DNA of 64,000 nt. Origin: Nocardia brasiliensis ATCC 700358. GTDB lineage: Bacteria; Actinomycetota; Actinomycetes; Mycobacteriales; Mycobacteriaceae. The stretch spans positions 6,820,001 to 6,884,000 of the forward strand of contig NC_018681.1 of assembly GCF_000250675.2 (NCBI RefSeq), given 5' to 3'. Both the position numbers and the translations under genes were made by a program. The notes below the pieces were generated by a model that saw only the letters and a list, made by a program, of their open reading frames with translations, was not told the origin of the DNA and did not search any database. This document shows, in pieces, positions 16,588 through 24,781 of the stretch (positions within the stretch are counted from its first letter, which is position 1; every line of letters starts with the position of its first letter).

Positions 16588-17832
16588 TCAGAACAATTCG
16601 TCGAGCAGGCGGTAGTACTCCAGCCGCACGGGATCGGGCTCGGCCAGGCCGTAGGCGGCGAAGAAGGCCGTCACTTCCGCCGCACCGAAATCGTCACGCA
16701 GATCCCGCACGGCCAGCGCGAGATCGCGATAGCGGTCGGCGACGCCGAGCGCGCCGACATCGAGCAGGATCGCGCCTTCGAGCACGTTGGCGGGCGTGAA
16801 ATCGCCGTGCGCCACCACGAGATCCGGCTCGGCCGGGCGCTCGGCGAGCAGCCGCTCGAGCACCTGCTCGGGCGAGGAGTCCTGGTTGTCGTCGTCGAAA
16901 TCGTCGGCGTCGACCAAACCTTCGATCACCTGCCGCCGGGCCTGCGCCAAGACGAGATCGAGCCGTCCGTCGAACGGGCACTCGGCGATCGGGATGCCGT
17001 GCAGGGTACGCAGCAGCGTGCCCATGATCGTGCCGACCGAGTCCGCGCCGGTCCCGGATTCGCCACGCACGGCCAGGCTCGGCACGCCCGCGTCGGCGAG
17101 CACCAGCACGTCCTCGGCGTAGACGGTGATCTCAGGTAGTCGAATCCCGCGCTCGCCCAACCAGTTCAGCCGCTGTTGTTCGGCTACCGCGCGTGGGCCC
17201 CGCTTCACCCAGTAGGTCCCGTTGACGAACGAGACGCCCCCGCTCATCCCTTCGTGCTCGTCGGACCAGGTCGGCGCCTCGCCGAGCACCGCGGCGACCG
17301 CGGGCGGCAGCGAAATCGGCAGCGCGGACAGGGTTTCCAGCGCCACTCTGGTGGACTCGATCTCCTCCGGATCTCCTTCGGCGATCCGCAAGTCGAGCGC
17401 TTCCCGCAACAGGGTGTGCGCCTCGTCGAGCCGATTCTGTTCGGCCAGCGCCTTGCCGAGATGCTGCACGGCGAACGACAGCACGTCGGGCGCGGCGGCC
17501 CGCGCATGCGCCACGGCCCGCGCGTACAGCGTCTCCGCGGTGACCGCGTCGCCCTGGTAGCGGTACACGTCGCCCAGATTGATCCACACGGTGATCCGGC
17601 GCTGTTCGGTGTCCACGAGTTCCAGCGCGCGATCCAGGTGGTCGAGGGCCTCGGCGTAGCGGCCGAGCAGCATCGCCTCGATCCCGGTCTGCCGGAACCC
17701 CGCGAAATCGGCAGGCGCGGCCGCGGCCAGGCGCGCGGCCAGCCGCTCCGAATCCACCGGGATCATCCGCTGCCGCTCGTCGAACCGATAGAGCGGCTCG
17801 TCGTGGCCCACCACCCGACCGGACACCGTCAC
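16588..17832 (-). CDS. TPR-aminoglycoside-phosphotransferase-like kinase fusion
   Basis: This 414-residue protein joins an N-terminal tetratricopeptide-like region (about 35-165) to a C-terminal APH-fold kinase. TPR motifs include GRYAEALDHLDRALELVDTEQRRI and GDAVTAETLYARAVAHARAA. The kinase catalytic loop is VAHGDFTPANVL and the metal-binding acid is in ILLDVGALG. The APH half resembles small-molecule kinases of the APH(3') type, but sequence alone does not make it a resistance gene. The GTG start at 17832 overlaps the DUF3046 stop by four bases, which implies coupling. The stop is two bases from the convergent CGNR gene. Confidence 0.75.
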   Translation of the reverse strand: MTVSGRVVGHDEPLYRFDERQRMIPVDSERLAARLAAAAPADFAGFRQTGIEAMLLGRYAEALDHLDRALELVDTEQRRITVWINLGDVYRYQGDAVTAETLYARAVAHARAAAPDVLSFAVQHLGKALAEQNRLDEAHTLLREALDLRIAEGDPEEIESTRVALETLSALPISLPPAVAAVLGEAPTWSDEHEGMSGGVSFVNGTYWVKRGPRAVAEQQRLNWLGERGIRLPEITVYAEDVLVLADAGVPSLAVRGESGTGADSVGTIMGTLLRTLHGIPIAECPFDGRLDLVLAQARRQVIEGLVDADDFDDDNQDSSPEQVLERLLAERPAEPDLVVAHGDFTPANVLEGAILLDVGALGVADRYRDLALAVRDLRDDFGAAEVTAFFAAYGLAEPDPVRLEYYRLLDELF

Positions 17833-18020
17833 CACCGTCCCCGCGGCACATCGAACTCCGCGCACAGGGCCCGCCACACGTCCCGCGGGTCCACGCCCGC
17901 TTCGATGGCATCGGCTCCCGTGCGCCCCAGCGCAGGGATCACGTGATCGGCCAGCAGGGCGTCGCCCCTGGCCGACCCGAACTCGGTATGCAACAGTTCC
18001 TGGAACTCCGTCAACCGCAC
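17829..18020 (-). CDS. DUF3046 protein
   Basis: This 63-residue protein has the DUF3046 signature: RLTEFQELLHTEFGSARGDALLADHVIPALGRTGADAIEAGVDPRDVWRALCAEFDVPRGRW. The family is small, actinobacterial and of unknown function. In M. tuberculosis it sits immediately upstream of recA (Rv2738c). Here it is about 6.6 kb from recA, with accessory genes inserted between. The start is GTG at 18020; an upstream ATG at 18083 would add a basic tail that is not part of the family. It shares four bases with the downstream kinase gene. Confidence 0.85.
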   Translation of the reverse strand: MRLTEFQELLHTEFGSARGDALLADHVIPALGRTGADAIEAGVDPRDVWRALCAEFDVPRGRW

Positions 18021-18087
18021 TGTGCCCAAGATACCCGCGCCCACGCGGCCGTCCCACGGCCCCCGTTCGCGGCGGCGCGGCACCGCG

Positions 18088-19251
18088 CTATCCGGCCCGC
18101 ACCCCGTCGAGCACTCGGTGACACAGTGCGACCGGGTCGGCCACCTCGTTCGCCGAGTCGGCCGCGGCCCGCGCGGCGACGGCGAAACTCTCGGTGGACA
18201 GAATCTCCAGGACTGCCGCGCGGACCGCTTCCGCCGTCAGCGGCCGCACCAGCAGCGAACTGCCTTGGCGAGCCGCCCGGTTGGCGAGTTCCCATTGGTC
18301 GCCGCCGCCGGGAACGGTCACCAGCGGAACCGCCGCCGAGAGGGATTTCGCGAGCAAACCGTGCCCGCCGCCGCCCACCACCACCGAAGCGTGCGTGAGC
18401 AGTTCGTCCTGACGGCCCAAACCGGCGGTGGCCCAGGCGGGCAGCTCGGCGGGCGGGGTATCGAGCATCGAGATCGCCACGCGGACACCGGCATCGGCGA
18501 GCGCGGCCAGGACGGTCTCGACCATGCCGGTCACCCCGGTGTGCGCGGTCGAAGGTGCGACCATCACCAAAGGGCCGTCCCCCGTTGGTGGTTGGAGGAT
18601 TTCCGCCGTGGGCTCCCAGAACAGCGGCCCGATGACGTGCGCGTTGTCCGGCCAGTCCGGGCGTGGCACCTCCAGCGCGGGCAACGTCGCGATCAACCGC
18701 GCGGCCGGACCCGGATCGGCGGCGGGCAGCCCGACGCTTTCCCGCGCCTGTTCGCGCTGCCGCAGGCCGTGCCGGATGTCGCGGGCGGTCATCGTGCGCA
18801 GCATGCCGTCGCGCATCCGGCCGCGCAGACCGGTACCGGGCGCGAGACCACTTCCGATGGGCGGCAAAGCTTTCGACGGGAGATACAGCGGGTGCGGCGA
18901 CAACTCGACCCAGGGCACGCCGAGCCGTTCCGCGGCCAGGCCACCGCCCGCGGTGAGCACGTCGGAGACCACCAGCTCCGGGAGCATCGCGCTCAGGTCG
19001 GGCAGGATCTCGGTGGAGATGTGCGCGGCGCGCTCGTGGATCCGCTGGCCGGCGTCGGTGTCGTCGTCGGCCGGACGCGGGGCCAGGCCCTTCAACCGGC
19101 GCACGCCGATACCGGCGTCGCGGGCCGCCTCGAACCAGCGCGGACCCGTGAACAGCACCGGTTCGTCGCCGGCGGCCAGGAAACGCAAGCACAACGCGAT
19201 GGCGGGAAACGCATGCCCGGGATCGGGCCCCGCGACTACGGCTACTCGCAT
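18088..19251 (-). CDS. Glycosyltransferase, MGT/GT1-like
   Basis: This 387-residue GT-B-fold protein starts MRVAVVAGPDPGHAFPAIALCLRF, the usual N-terminal donor/acceptor motif with a histidine. The C-terminal nucleotide-sugar site shows HASVVVGGGGHGLLAKSLSAAVPLVTVPGGGDQWELANRA. It is related to macrolide, flavonoid and glycolipid glycosyltransferases (UGT/MGT group). Donor and acceptor are not predictable. The start at 19251 gives the canonical N-terminus; a GTG seven codons upstream is less likely. The gap to DUF3046 is 67 bases on the same strand, so they may share a transcript. Confidence 0.85.
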   Translation of the reverse strand: MRVAVVAGPDPGHAFPAIALCLRFLAAGDEPVLFTGPRWFEAARDAGIGVRRLKGLAPRPADDDTDAGQRIHERAAHISTEILPDLSAMLPELVVSDVLTAGGGLAAERLGVPWVELSPHPLYLPSKALPPIGSGLAPGTGLRGRMRDGMLRTMTARDIRHGLRQREQARESVGLPAADPGPAARLIATLPALEVPRPDWPDNAHVIGPLFWEPTAEILQPPTGDGPLVMVAPSTAHTGVTGMVETVLAALADAGVRVAISMLDTPPAELPAWATAGLGRQDELLTHASVVVGGGGHGLLAKSLSAAVPLVTVPGGGDQWELANRAARQGSSLLVRPLTAEAVRAAVLEILSTESFAVAARAAADSANEVADPVALCHRVLDGVRAG

Positions 19252-19393
19252 CGGCCCAGCCTGCCACACCACATAACGGCCGGGTCACACCCAGCCCCCA
19301 CTTGGTCACCTGCTCGACAGCAGATCTTCACGTGACCTCGCGCCGTACCGGCGATATGGTCTAGACCAATCGAGTGCGGAGGTGGGAACGATC

Positions 19394-19942
19394 GTGCAGG
19401 TGTCCACGGTGGACGAACTGATGGTGCTGCTGGCGAACGGCGCGGACGTCTGGGATATGCCGGACCGCAGCGGCGATCCGGTCGACATCCTCGATCACGA
19501 CCGGCAATGCGCGGAACTACTGCGTATGCAGTGCCCGGACGACGAGGAACTCCAGGTGGCCGGACTGGTGCACGACATCGGCCACCAGCTCGTCCCCGGC
19601 GACGACGCGGGCCATGGACGCCACGGCGCCGCAGCGATCCGCGGGCTGCTCGGCGCGCGGGTGGCGCGGCTGGTCGAGCTGCACGTCGTCGCGAAACGCT
19701 ATCTCGCGGCGACAGATTCGGCGCATGCCGCGGGACTGTCGCCGTCCAGCCGCCGCACCCTGGTGGCGCAGGGCGGCCCGATGGACGACGCGGAGATCGC
19801 GGCGTTCCGCGCCGACCCGGACTTCGAGTCCGCCCTCACCCTGCGCCGCGCGGACGACGCCGGGAAGGTCGTCGGTCTCGCGGTCGCGCCGCTGGCGTCC
19901 TGGCGTCCGGTGCTCGATCGAGTCGCTGCCCGGCCCGGCTAG
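19394..19942 (+). CDS. HD-domain protein
   Basis: This 182-residue protein has a compact HD domain. Metal ligands are suggested by DILDHDRQCAELL, GLVHDIGHQLVPGDDAGHGRHGAAAI and VELHVVAKRYL. The pattern resembles HD proteins related to the phosphonate-degrading oxygenase PhnZ and to small phosphohydrolases. No phosphonate genes lie nearby, so no reaction is assigned. I start it at GTG 19394, about 11 bases after GGAGG at 19378-19382. A GTG at 19382 overlaps that site. The gene is convergent with the PIG-L deacetylase, and a hairpin lies between them. Confidence 0.75.
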   Translation: MQVSTVDELMVLLANGADVWDMPDRSGDPVDILDHDRQCAELLRMQCPDDEELQVAGLVHDIGHQLVPGDDAGHGRHGAAAIRGLLGARVARLVELHVVAKRYLAATDSAHAAGLSPSSRRTLVAQGGPMDDAEIAAFRADPDFESALTLRRADDAGKVVGLAVAPLASWRPVLDRVAARPG

Positions 19943-19952
19943 CTCCTATTCG

Positions 19953-20022
19953 CGCATCACTTCTGTTTTCCCGCACCCGATTTCGCAGGCCAGAGCGGGT
20001 GTGGGAAGGCAGAACGGGTGCG
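19953..20022. repeat. 70-nt imperfect palindrome, copy B of a dispersed hairpin family
   Basis: Arms 19953-19979 and 19996-20022 pair with six mismatches. The ends read GCATCACTTCT and, on the other strand, GCACCCGTTCT. It fills the gap between two convergent genes and ends directly at the deacetylase stop, so it may also act as a terminator. Confidence 0.65.
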
Positions 20023-20736
20023 TCAGTGGCCCGCGCCGAAGTAGTACAGCTCGAAGCCGACCGCGTGCGGGGCCGGAAATCCGTCGATCGGGCCGGTGGC
20101 GCGCTCCACGATCGCGCGCACCTGCTCCTCGATCGGTTCGGCGCTGAGCACTTCCAGGTAGCGGCGGTGCTCGGACAGCGAAGCCTTCGCCTGGTCGACG
20201 TGGGCCGTGACGTCCACGGCGTGCGTGGCTTTCGGGCCGGCCACCGCGCCCCAGCGCGCCGACCACGGCGGCTCGGTGAGGTCGGGAAAGATCCACTCGT
20301 TGCCCGCGTCGGCGATGGCGTCCAGTGCGGCCCGGCCGACGGCCCGATGGTCGGCGCTGTTGGCGAAGCCGGGCGCCCAGGTGTCACCGAAGTTGAACAG
20401 CACCACCAGTTCCGGTCGATGGCGGCGGATCGCTGCCGCCAGGTCGCGGCGCAGCTGCAGGGTTTCCTCCACCCGGCCGTCCGGGTAGCCGAGGAATTCG
20501 ACCTGACCCACGCCGACCGCCGCGGCGGAGGCGATCTCCTCGCCCTCGCGCAACGGGCCCGACTCCGCGGGCGGCAATCCGGCGATACCGGCCTCGCCGC
20601 TGGTGACCAGGACGTAGCGAATGTCCTTGCCCTGTCCCGTCCACCGGGCCACGGCGGCGGCCGCGCCGTACTCGATGTCGTCGGGATGCGCCACGATCAC
20701 CAGCCCGCGCTGCCAATCCTCGGGTACTTGCTCCAC
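20023..20736 (-). CDS. PIG-L (LmbE) family deacetylase
   Basis: This 237-residue protein belongs to the zinc-dependent N-acetylglucosaminyl deacetylase family, which includes MshB and Mca. The metal motif is VIVAHPDDIEYGAAAAV near residue 15. A second ligand region with SADHRAVGRAALDAI is near 125. Mycothiol-pathway enzymes are about 290-300 residues and better conserved, so this is probably another family member acting on an acetylated sugar or thiol conjugate. It is monocistronic on the minus strand, with a strong terminator hairpin upstream that ends the neighbouring gene. Confidence 0.8.
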   Translation of the reverse strand: MEQVPEDWQRGLVIVAHPDDIEYGAAAAVARWTGQGKDIRYVLVTSGEAGIAGLPPAESGPLREGEEIASAAAVGVGQVEFLGYPDGRVEETLQLRRDLAAAIRRHRPELVVLFNFGDTWAPGFANSADHRAVGRAALDAIADAGNEWIFPDLTEPPWSARWGAVAGPKATHAVDVTAHVDQAKASLSEHRRYLEVLSAEPIEEQVRAIVERATGPIDGFPAPHAVGFELYYFGAGH

Positions 20737-20777
20737 GGAACCCCTCTTTCGGATGAGTCAGGCCAGCGTACGCAAGT

Positions 20778-20815
20778 GGGCCGTGCGCTCCCCCCATCTG
20801 GGGAGCGCACGGCCC
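20778..20815 (-). terminator. Hairpin terminator downstream of the 57-aa membrane protein
   Basis: A perfect 16-bp stem (20778-20793 with 20800-20815) has a 6-base loop. It lies between the deacetylase start and the small membrane protein gene, both on the minus strand. No T-run follows. Confidence 0.7.
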
Positions 20816-20947
20816 ATCGGTCGGTCGGCGCGCGACTTCGCTCGCGCTACCCGGTGGCATCCCGGCCACACCTGGTTCCGCCGACCTCCGCCCGCACCGT
20901 GACTCCGCAGCGCCCGACGCGCGCTGAAGCCACTGCGCGGCCGGAAA

Positions 20948-21121
20948 CTACAACTTGCTCACGGTGGACTTGTCCGAGCCCGCCACCGCCTTGTAGAGCA
21001 GGTACAGCCCGAACACGATGGCGCTGATCACCAGGATCGGGAACAGCCCCTTGATCAGCGCACCGATGATGGCCAGCGCGATCCAGACGACCGCGACGAT
21101 ACCGATGATTTTCCAAAGCAT
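20948..21121 (-). CDS. Small membrane protein, 57 aa
   Basis: This 57-residue protein is almost entirely two hydrophobic helices: MLWKIIGIVAVVWIALAIIGALIKGLF and ILVISAIVFGLYLLYKAV. It ends in a short polar tail (GSDKSTVSKL). A GGAGG sits 7 bases upstream of the ATG at 21121, which fixes the start. It looks like the small, widely conserved actinobacterial membrane proteins of unknown role. It stands alone, with a terminator after it. Confidence 0.7.
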   Translation of the reverse strand: MLWKIIGIVAVVWIALAIIGALIKGLFPILVISAIVFGLYLLYKAVAGSDKSTVSKL

Positions 21122-21229
21122 TGCCAGCCTCCGAGGTCTCGTGAACCGCCCCTCCGACGATCCGACATGTTCCATGCTGGCACCTCGGTACTGAGAAATC
21201 ACCAGGTCAACGCCGATATCCGGGGAAAA

Positions 21230-22474
21230 TCAGGGTTCACCCTGAGCCCGGATCACCCGTTGGTCGCGCGCCGCCGCCGCGGCGACCGTGGCCGCCGCGA
21301 GCGCCACCGTCATCACCGCCGCCATCGGAGCCGCGCCGCGTGTGCCGAAAAGGCCCACGAGCGGCGAAGCCACCGCACCGAACAGGAACTGCCCGCCACC
21401 CAGCAACGCCGACGTAGCGCCGGGCGCCGCCCGACCACGCTGCTGTGCGAGGGTGACCACGGCGGGGAAGAAGACACCGAACGCGGTGAGGGAGAAGAAC
21501 AGGCAGAGCCACGTGACGGCGAGTGCACTGCCGACGGTGATAGAAACGGCGAACAGCACGGCGGACCCGGCCAGTGCGAACGCCGAGCTCGCCACCAGAA
21601 GCGTTGCCGCGGACCAGCGTTTCACCAGTCGGCCGTACCCGAGGCTGCCCGCCATGTTGCCCACGGCGTTGACCCCGTAGACGAGGCTCGCCGCGGCGGG
21701 CGTGAGCCGGTGGACTTCCTGGAAGACGAAGGTGGTGCCCGCGATATAGGCGAAAACCGCTGCCCCGCCGAAGGATATGGCCAGCACCGGACCCAGGATG
21801 TCGCGCCGGGCGAGGAGTTCGGCCATGGCCCGCAGCCCCGCGGCGACGCCGCCCGCCGAACGCGCCTGCGGTGGCCGCGATTCCGGGATCCAGCGCCACA
21901 CCCCCACGGCCAGCACCGCGCCGAGCGCGGCGAGCACCACGAACACGGCCCGCCACGGAAACACCAGTAGCAACGCGCCTCCGGCCAGCGGCGCGAGAAT
22001 CGGTGCGGCGGCGGTGATCGCGCCGAGCCTGGCATACACGCCGGCGAGATCGCGATCGGCGAAGAGGTCGGCGACGACGGCACGGGCGAGCACGATGCCC
22101 GCCGCACCGCTCACGCCCTGCCCGAACCGGGCGGCATCGAGGACCGCCATCGTCGGCGCCGCCGCGCAGACCACCGAGAACACGACGAAACAGGTTGTAC
22201 CGCACAGCAATACGGGGCGACGGCCGACCGCATCGCTCAGCGGCCCCAGCATCAGTTGACCGGCAATGATTCCCGCCAGGAAGCCGGTCAACGACAGTTG
22301 CGCGGCGGCCGCATCGGCGCCCAGCGACGTGGCCAGCTCCGGCAGTCCCGGCACGTACATATCGGTGGCCAGCGGTGCCGCACCGCTCAAACCGGCCAGC
22401 ACCGCCAAAAGCCGAATCCGCTGCCCGGCACGCAGATTCGTCGAGTCCGAAACATCGGTCCGCACGTACCGCAT
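21230..22474 (-). CDS. MFS drug exporter, Bcr/CflA type
   Basis: This 414-residue, 12-helix exporter has the Bcr/CflA opening LSGAAPLATDMYVPGLPELATSLGAD. Motif A is LGPLSDAVGRRPVLL and motif C is GAAGIVLARAVVADLF. It probably extrudes toxic compounds by proton antiport. Its ATG overlaps the stop of the upstream MarR regulator (TGATG), so the pair forms one operon with translational coupling. Control by that regulator is likely. Confidence 0.85.
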   Translation of the reverse strand: MRYVRTDVSDSTNLRAGQRIRLLAVLAGLSGAAPLATDMYVPGLPELATSLGADAAAAQLSLTGFLAGIIAGQLMLGPLSDAVGRRPVLLCGTTCFVVFSVVCAAAPTMAVLDAARFGQGVSGAAGIVLARAVVADLFADRDLAGVYARLGAITAAAPILAPLAGGALLLVFPWRAVFVVLAALGAVLAVGVWRWIPESRPPQARSAGGVAAGLRAMAELLARRDILGPVLAISFGGAAVFAYIAGTTFVFQEVHRLTPAAASLVYGVNAVGNMAGSLGYGRLVKRWSAATLLVASSAFALAGSAVLFAVSITVGSALAVTWLCLFFSLTAFGVFFPAVVTLAQQRGRAAPGATSALLGGGQFLFGAVASPLVGLFGTRGAAPMAAVMTVALAAATVAAAAARDQRVIRAQGEP

Positions 22475-22983
22475 CACAGCGCGGGCGCCGCCCCGGCGGT
22501 CCGGGCGGCCGGTGGCCTGGCGCCGCCGGTCTCGGCGGCGGCCAGCTCTCGCAACAGATCCGCGGCGATGCCGAGCACCGCACGTTCGGCATCGGTCCGC
22601 GTATGGCGCAGCGCGGCGGCCAGCCACGCGTTGCCGTCGCGCACGTGCTCCCGCAACGCTTCCCGGCCGCGGTCGGTGATCACGATGTTCTGCTGTCGCG
22701 CGTCGGTGTCGCTGCGCGAACGGCGAATCCGGCCGTGCTCGTCGAGTTCGTTCAGCACCCGGGTGAGCGACTGTGGTTGCAGCCCTTCGATGGCCGCCAA
22801 TTCGGACGCGGAGAGCGGGCCGCTGTGTGCGAGGTTCGCGAGTACCGACGCGGCCAGGCGCGGGAGCGGCCGTGCGCTGCCGGGTTGTTCGGCGCGCAGC
22901 CGCGAGGCCAATCGCGACACCGCCCACCGCAGCGACTCGGCGACGCGCAGATCGTCCTCGGTGTATTCACCCACATCGACCAT
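22474..22983 (-). CDS. MarR-family transcription regulator
   Basis: This 169-residue winged-HTH protein contains PLSASELAAIEGLQPQSLTRVLNELDEHGRIRRSRSDTDARQQNIVITDRGREAL, the MarR DNA-binding core with the wing DxR. The C-terminal 25 residues are an unusual Ala/Pro tail. It lies directly before the Bcr/CflA exporter gene. A perfect 16-bp palindrome starts five bases upstream of its ATG, the usual arrangement for an autorepressor released by an exported compound. Confidence 0.85.
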   Translation of the reverse strand: MVDVGEYTEDDLRVAESLRWAVSRLASRLRAEQPGSARPLPRLAASVLANLAHSGPLSASELAAIEGLQPQSLTRVLNELDEHGRIRRSRSDTDARQQNIVITDRGREALREHVRDGNAWLAAALRHTRTDAERAVLGIAADLLRELAAAETGGARPPAARTAGAAPAL

Positions 22984-22987
22984 AGTT

Positions 22988-23003
22988 CCAAGCTAAAGCT
23001 TGG
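22988..23003. promoter_or_regulatory. Perfect palindrome, probable MarR operator
   Basis: CCAAGCT-AA-AGCTTGG is a perfect 7-bp inverted repeat with a 2-bp spacer, five bases upstream of the marR start codon. AT-rich promoter-like sequence lies just beyond (23020-23050). Confidence 0.7.
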
Positions 23004-23133
23004 TATCTGTCGCGTCAAATGGTGGTTCATACGAGAATATACTAAGTTGATGCTTTCCTTATGATGAGATCAGTCCGCACAGGACAGCGGATGGAGCCCG
23101 GTTATCCGGACTCCACCCGTGCCGATGCGGCGG

Positions 23134-23886
23134 TTACCGGTCGCGCCTGCGCTGGCGATCCTTGTCGATGCCCTCGGCCTCGATCCGCTCCTTGCGGACC
23201 GTGCCGGAGACCGTCTCGGAGTCCTCGACCTGATCGACGGCCAAGCGGACGCGTTCGACCGGGACGGTTTCCTTGTTGACAGTCACCCGCTCCTCGTGCA
23301 GGGTCACCTCGCGTTCCTGCTCGCCGATGTCGGCCCGGCCCACGGCCGACGGGTCGGTGATCGGCTCGCGCTCGATCCGGACCTCCTCGTGCATGGTCGG
23401 CACGGTGACGGACTGCTCCTCGGTGACCACGTACTTGTGCAGCCGCGCGGTGCCGGCTTCCTCGGTCTCCTTGCCGACGGCCAGTCGCTCCTCCGAGCGC
23501 ACCAGGCCCGCGGCCTCGTCGGGGCGCATGCCGCCGCGCATCTGCTGCTTGCCGCCCATGTCCCAGCCGGCCCGATTCGGGTCGATGTGGTAGTGCGCGA
23601 ACAGTTCCCGTTCGGACTCGGCGCTGATCAGCCCGTCGTGATCGAGATGCGGCGCGCTCTTCACCTCCGCCTTCTCCACCCGGACCTGCAACGCCTCCGG
23701 GTCGTGCCGCAACTCCGCACCGGCCAGCGGGACCAGTGAGTCGTCGCTGAACATGCCGGTGGAGACGGCCACCCAGGTCGGCGAGCCGGAGGTGTTGTCG
23801 ACATAGACCCGCTTGACCTTGCCGATCTTGTCACCGCCCTGATCGAGGACGGCACTTCCGATGAGTTCTTCCAGCATTCCGGTCAT
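23134..23886 (-). CDS. PRC-barrel and DUF2382 stress protein
   Basis: This 250-residue cytoplasmic protein has an N-terminal PRC-barrel (MLEELIGSAVLDQGGDKIGKVKRVYVDNTSGSPTWVAV, to about residue 75). A DUF2382 domain follows (about 125-235) with paired VVTEEQSVTVPTMHEEVRIEREPI and REVTLHEERVTVNKETVPVERVRL segments. Such proteins accumulate under general stress in actinobacteria; their biochemical role is unknown. The start MTGMLEE at 23886 was chosen because the barrel begins there. A small gene lies 81 bases upstream on the same strand, and a stress-sigma-like promoter precedes both. Confidence 0.8.
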   Translation of the reverse strand: MTGMLEELIGSAVLDQGGDKIGKVKRVYVDNTSGSPTWVAVSTGMFSDDSLVPLAGAELRHDPEALQVRVEKAEVKSAPHLDHDGLISAESERELFAHYHIDPNRAGWDMGGKQQMRGGMRPDEAAGLVRSEERLAVGKETEEAGTARLHKYVVTEEQSVTVPTMHEEVRIEREPITDPSAVGRADIGEQEREVTLHEERVTVNKETVPVERVRLAVDQVEDSETVSGTVRKERIEAEGIDKDRQRRRDR

Positions 23887-23967
23887 GGTTTCGATTCCTC
23901 CGCGTGCATTCGGTGCGGACGCAGGCCGACACAACACGACCCGGCTGCCGCATTCGATGAAAAATAT

Positions 23968-24135
23968 TCAGGCACTTGTCTTGTGCTCGGACTGGTCGAG
24001 ATCATCGGCGAGGCGCCTGGACCGCCGCGTGCGGCGGACCGGATCTGCGACGTTGCCCCAGGCCAGATATCGGCTGATATCGAGCCGCTGCGTGTCCTGG
24101 TCGATCGCGGACTTTCGGTAGGCAATATCAAGCAT
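23968..24135 (-). CDS. Small conserved-looking protein, 55 aa
   Basis: A 55-codon gene too short for common length cutoffs. It reads MLDIAYRKSAIDQDTQRLDI, then SRYLAWGNVADPVRRTRRSR, and ends RLADDLDQSEHKTSA. An AGGAG lies 6 bases before the ATG at 24135. The protein is soluble, with a basic middle and an acidic end; I do not recognise a family. It stands between a SigB/SigF-like promoter and the PRC-barrel gene on the same strand, so it probably belongs to the same stress response. Confidence 0.6.
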   Translation of the reverse strand: MLDIAYRKSAIDQDTQRLDISRYLAWGNVADPVRRTRRSRRLADDLDQSEHKTSA

Positions 24136-24466
24136 TGTCTGCTCCTGCCCTTGTAGTGAAGATTCCCGATCTCGTGTCCGAGGTCAGGCCGATCAGCTAC
24201 ACGATGGCAACTACCCGGGTCCGCGGGCCCCAAACACCTCGGCGCAGAATCGGCGATCGACCGGGGGAACAGCGGCGACGCCGCCGGACGCGCCCGGCGA
24301 CAGGACCCGCGCGCATCGCGCGCCGAAGCCCGGGCATACTGCGGGGAATGTCCGCGAACGGCGTCGCTCGGGACCGTCGGATTCCGCTCTCCCGGCCGTG
24401 ACCTGGTTCAGTGTACGGTTGTACTCTGATCTTGCGGTAGCGCTCGATGGAGCGGAAGTCGAAGGG
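24136..24466. other. Divergent intergenic region
   Basis: These 331 bases separate the 55-aa gene from the 69-aa gene on the other strand. Apart from the stress-type promoter at 24211-24235, I see a GC-rich stretch (24250-24340) without a gene. A more AT-rich segment at 24400-24440 may hold the plus-strand promoter. Confidence 0.4.
24211..24235 (-). promoter_or_regulatory. Stress-sigma (SigB/SigF-like) promoter
   Basis: On the minus strand GTTT (24232-24235), 15 bases, GGGTAG (24211-24216) fits the actinobacterial GTTT-N14-17-GGGTAT pattern with one mismatch. It lies about 75 bases upstream of the 55-aa gene. Confidence 0.55.
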
Positions 24467-24676
24467 ATGGTCGGCCGCCTGATGGAAAACGAACTCGCAC
24501 AAGAACTCGCCGCCGCGGCGCGCAGGCACGGCGGCGCCATCGCAGGCATCGTGGGCGGTGCCGCTCGCAAAGCATCCTGGGAAGTACTCGATCTGATGGC
24601 CGAGGGCCGCGAGCTGGTGGGGGCCGCACTGCGGGCCCGCGCCGAGGAGCTGCGCCGGCGGGACCGGCTGCGCTGA
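24467..24676 (+). CDS. Hypothetical protein, 69 aa
   Basis: This small, mostly helical protein begins MVGRLMENELAQELAAAARRHGG. It continues with a glycine/alanine segment (AIAGIVGGAARKASWEVLDLM) and a charged C-terminal helix (RARAEELRRRDRLR). A GAAGGG lies directly before the chosen ATG, and an ATG at 24482 is possible. The amphipathic, alanine-rich build could suit a membrane-associated or coiled-coil peptide. I recognise no family. Confidence 0.4.
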   Translation: MVGRLMENELAQELAAAARRHGGAIAGIVGGAARKASWEVLDLMAEGRELVGAALRARAEELRRRDRLR

Positions 24677-24781
24677 GGCGCGGGAAACCGGCCGGTTCGA
24701 AACCGGTAAAAGAAGATGCCATCCGGTACAAAATGACGAATACCCTTGGCAGCCAGGCTGCTTGATGATTCAATCCGACGC

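Noticed and set aside
16588..17832. Aminoglycoside resistance gene
   Set aside because: The APH fold is present, but the TPR half and coupling to DUF3046 argue for another kinase role; the fold alone does not show resistance.
20023..20736. mshB (mycothiol deacetylase)
   Set aside because: It has the same family and AHPDD motif, but the protein is shorter and lacks clear MshB-specific segments.
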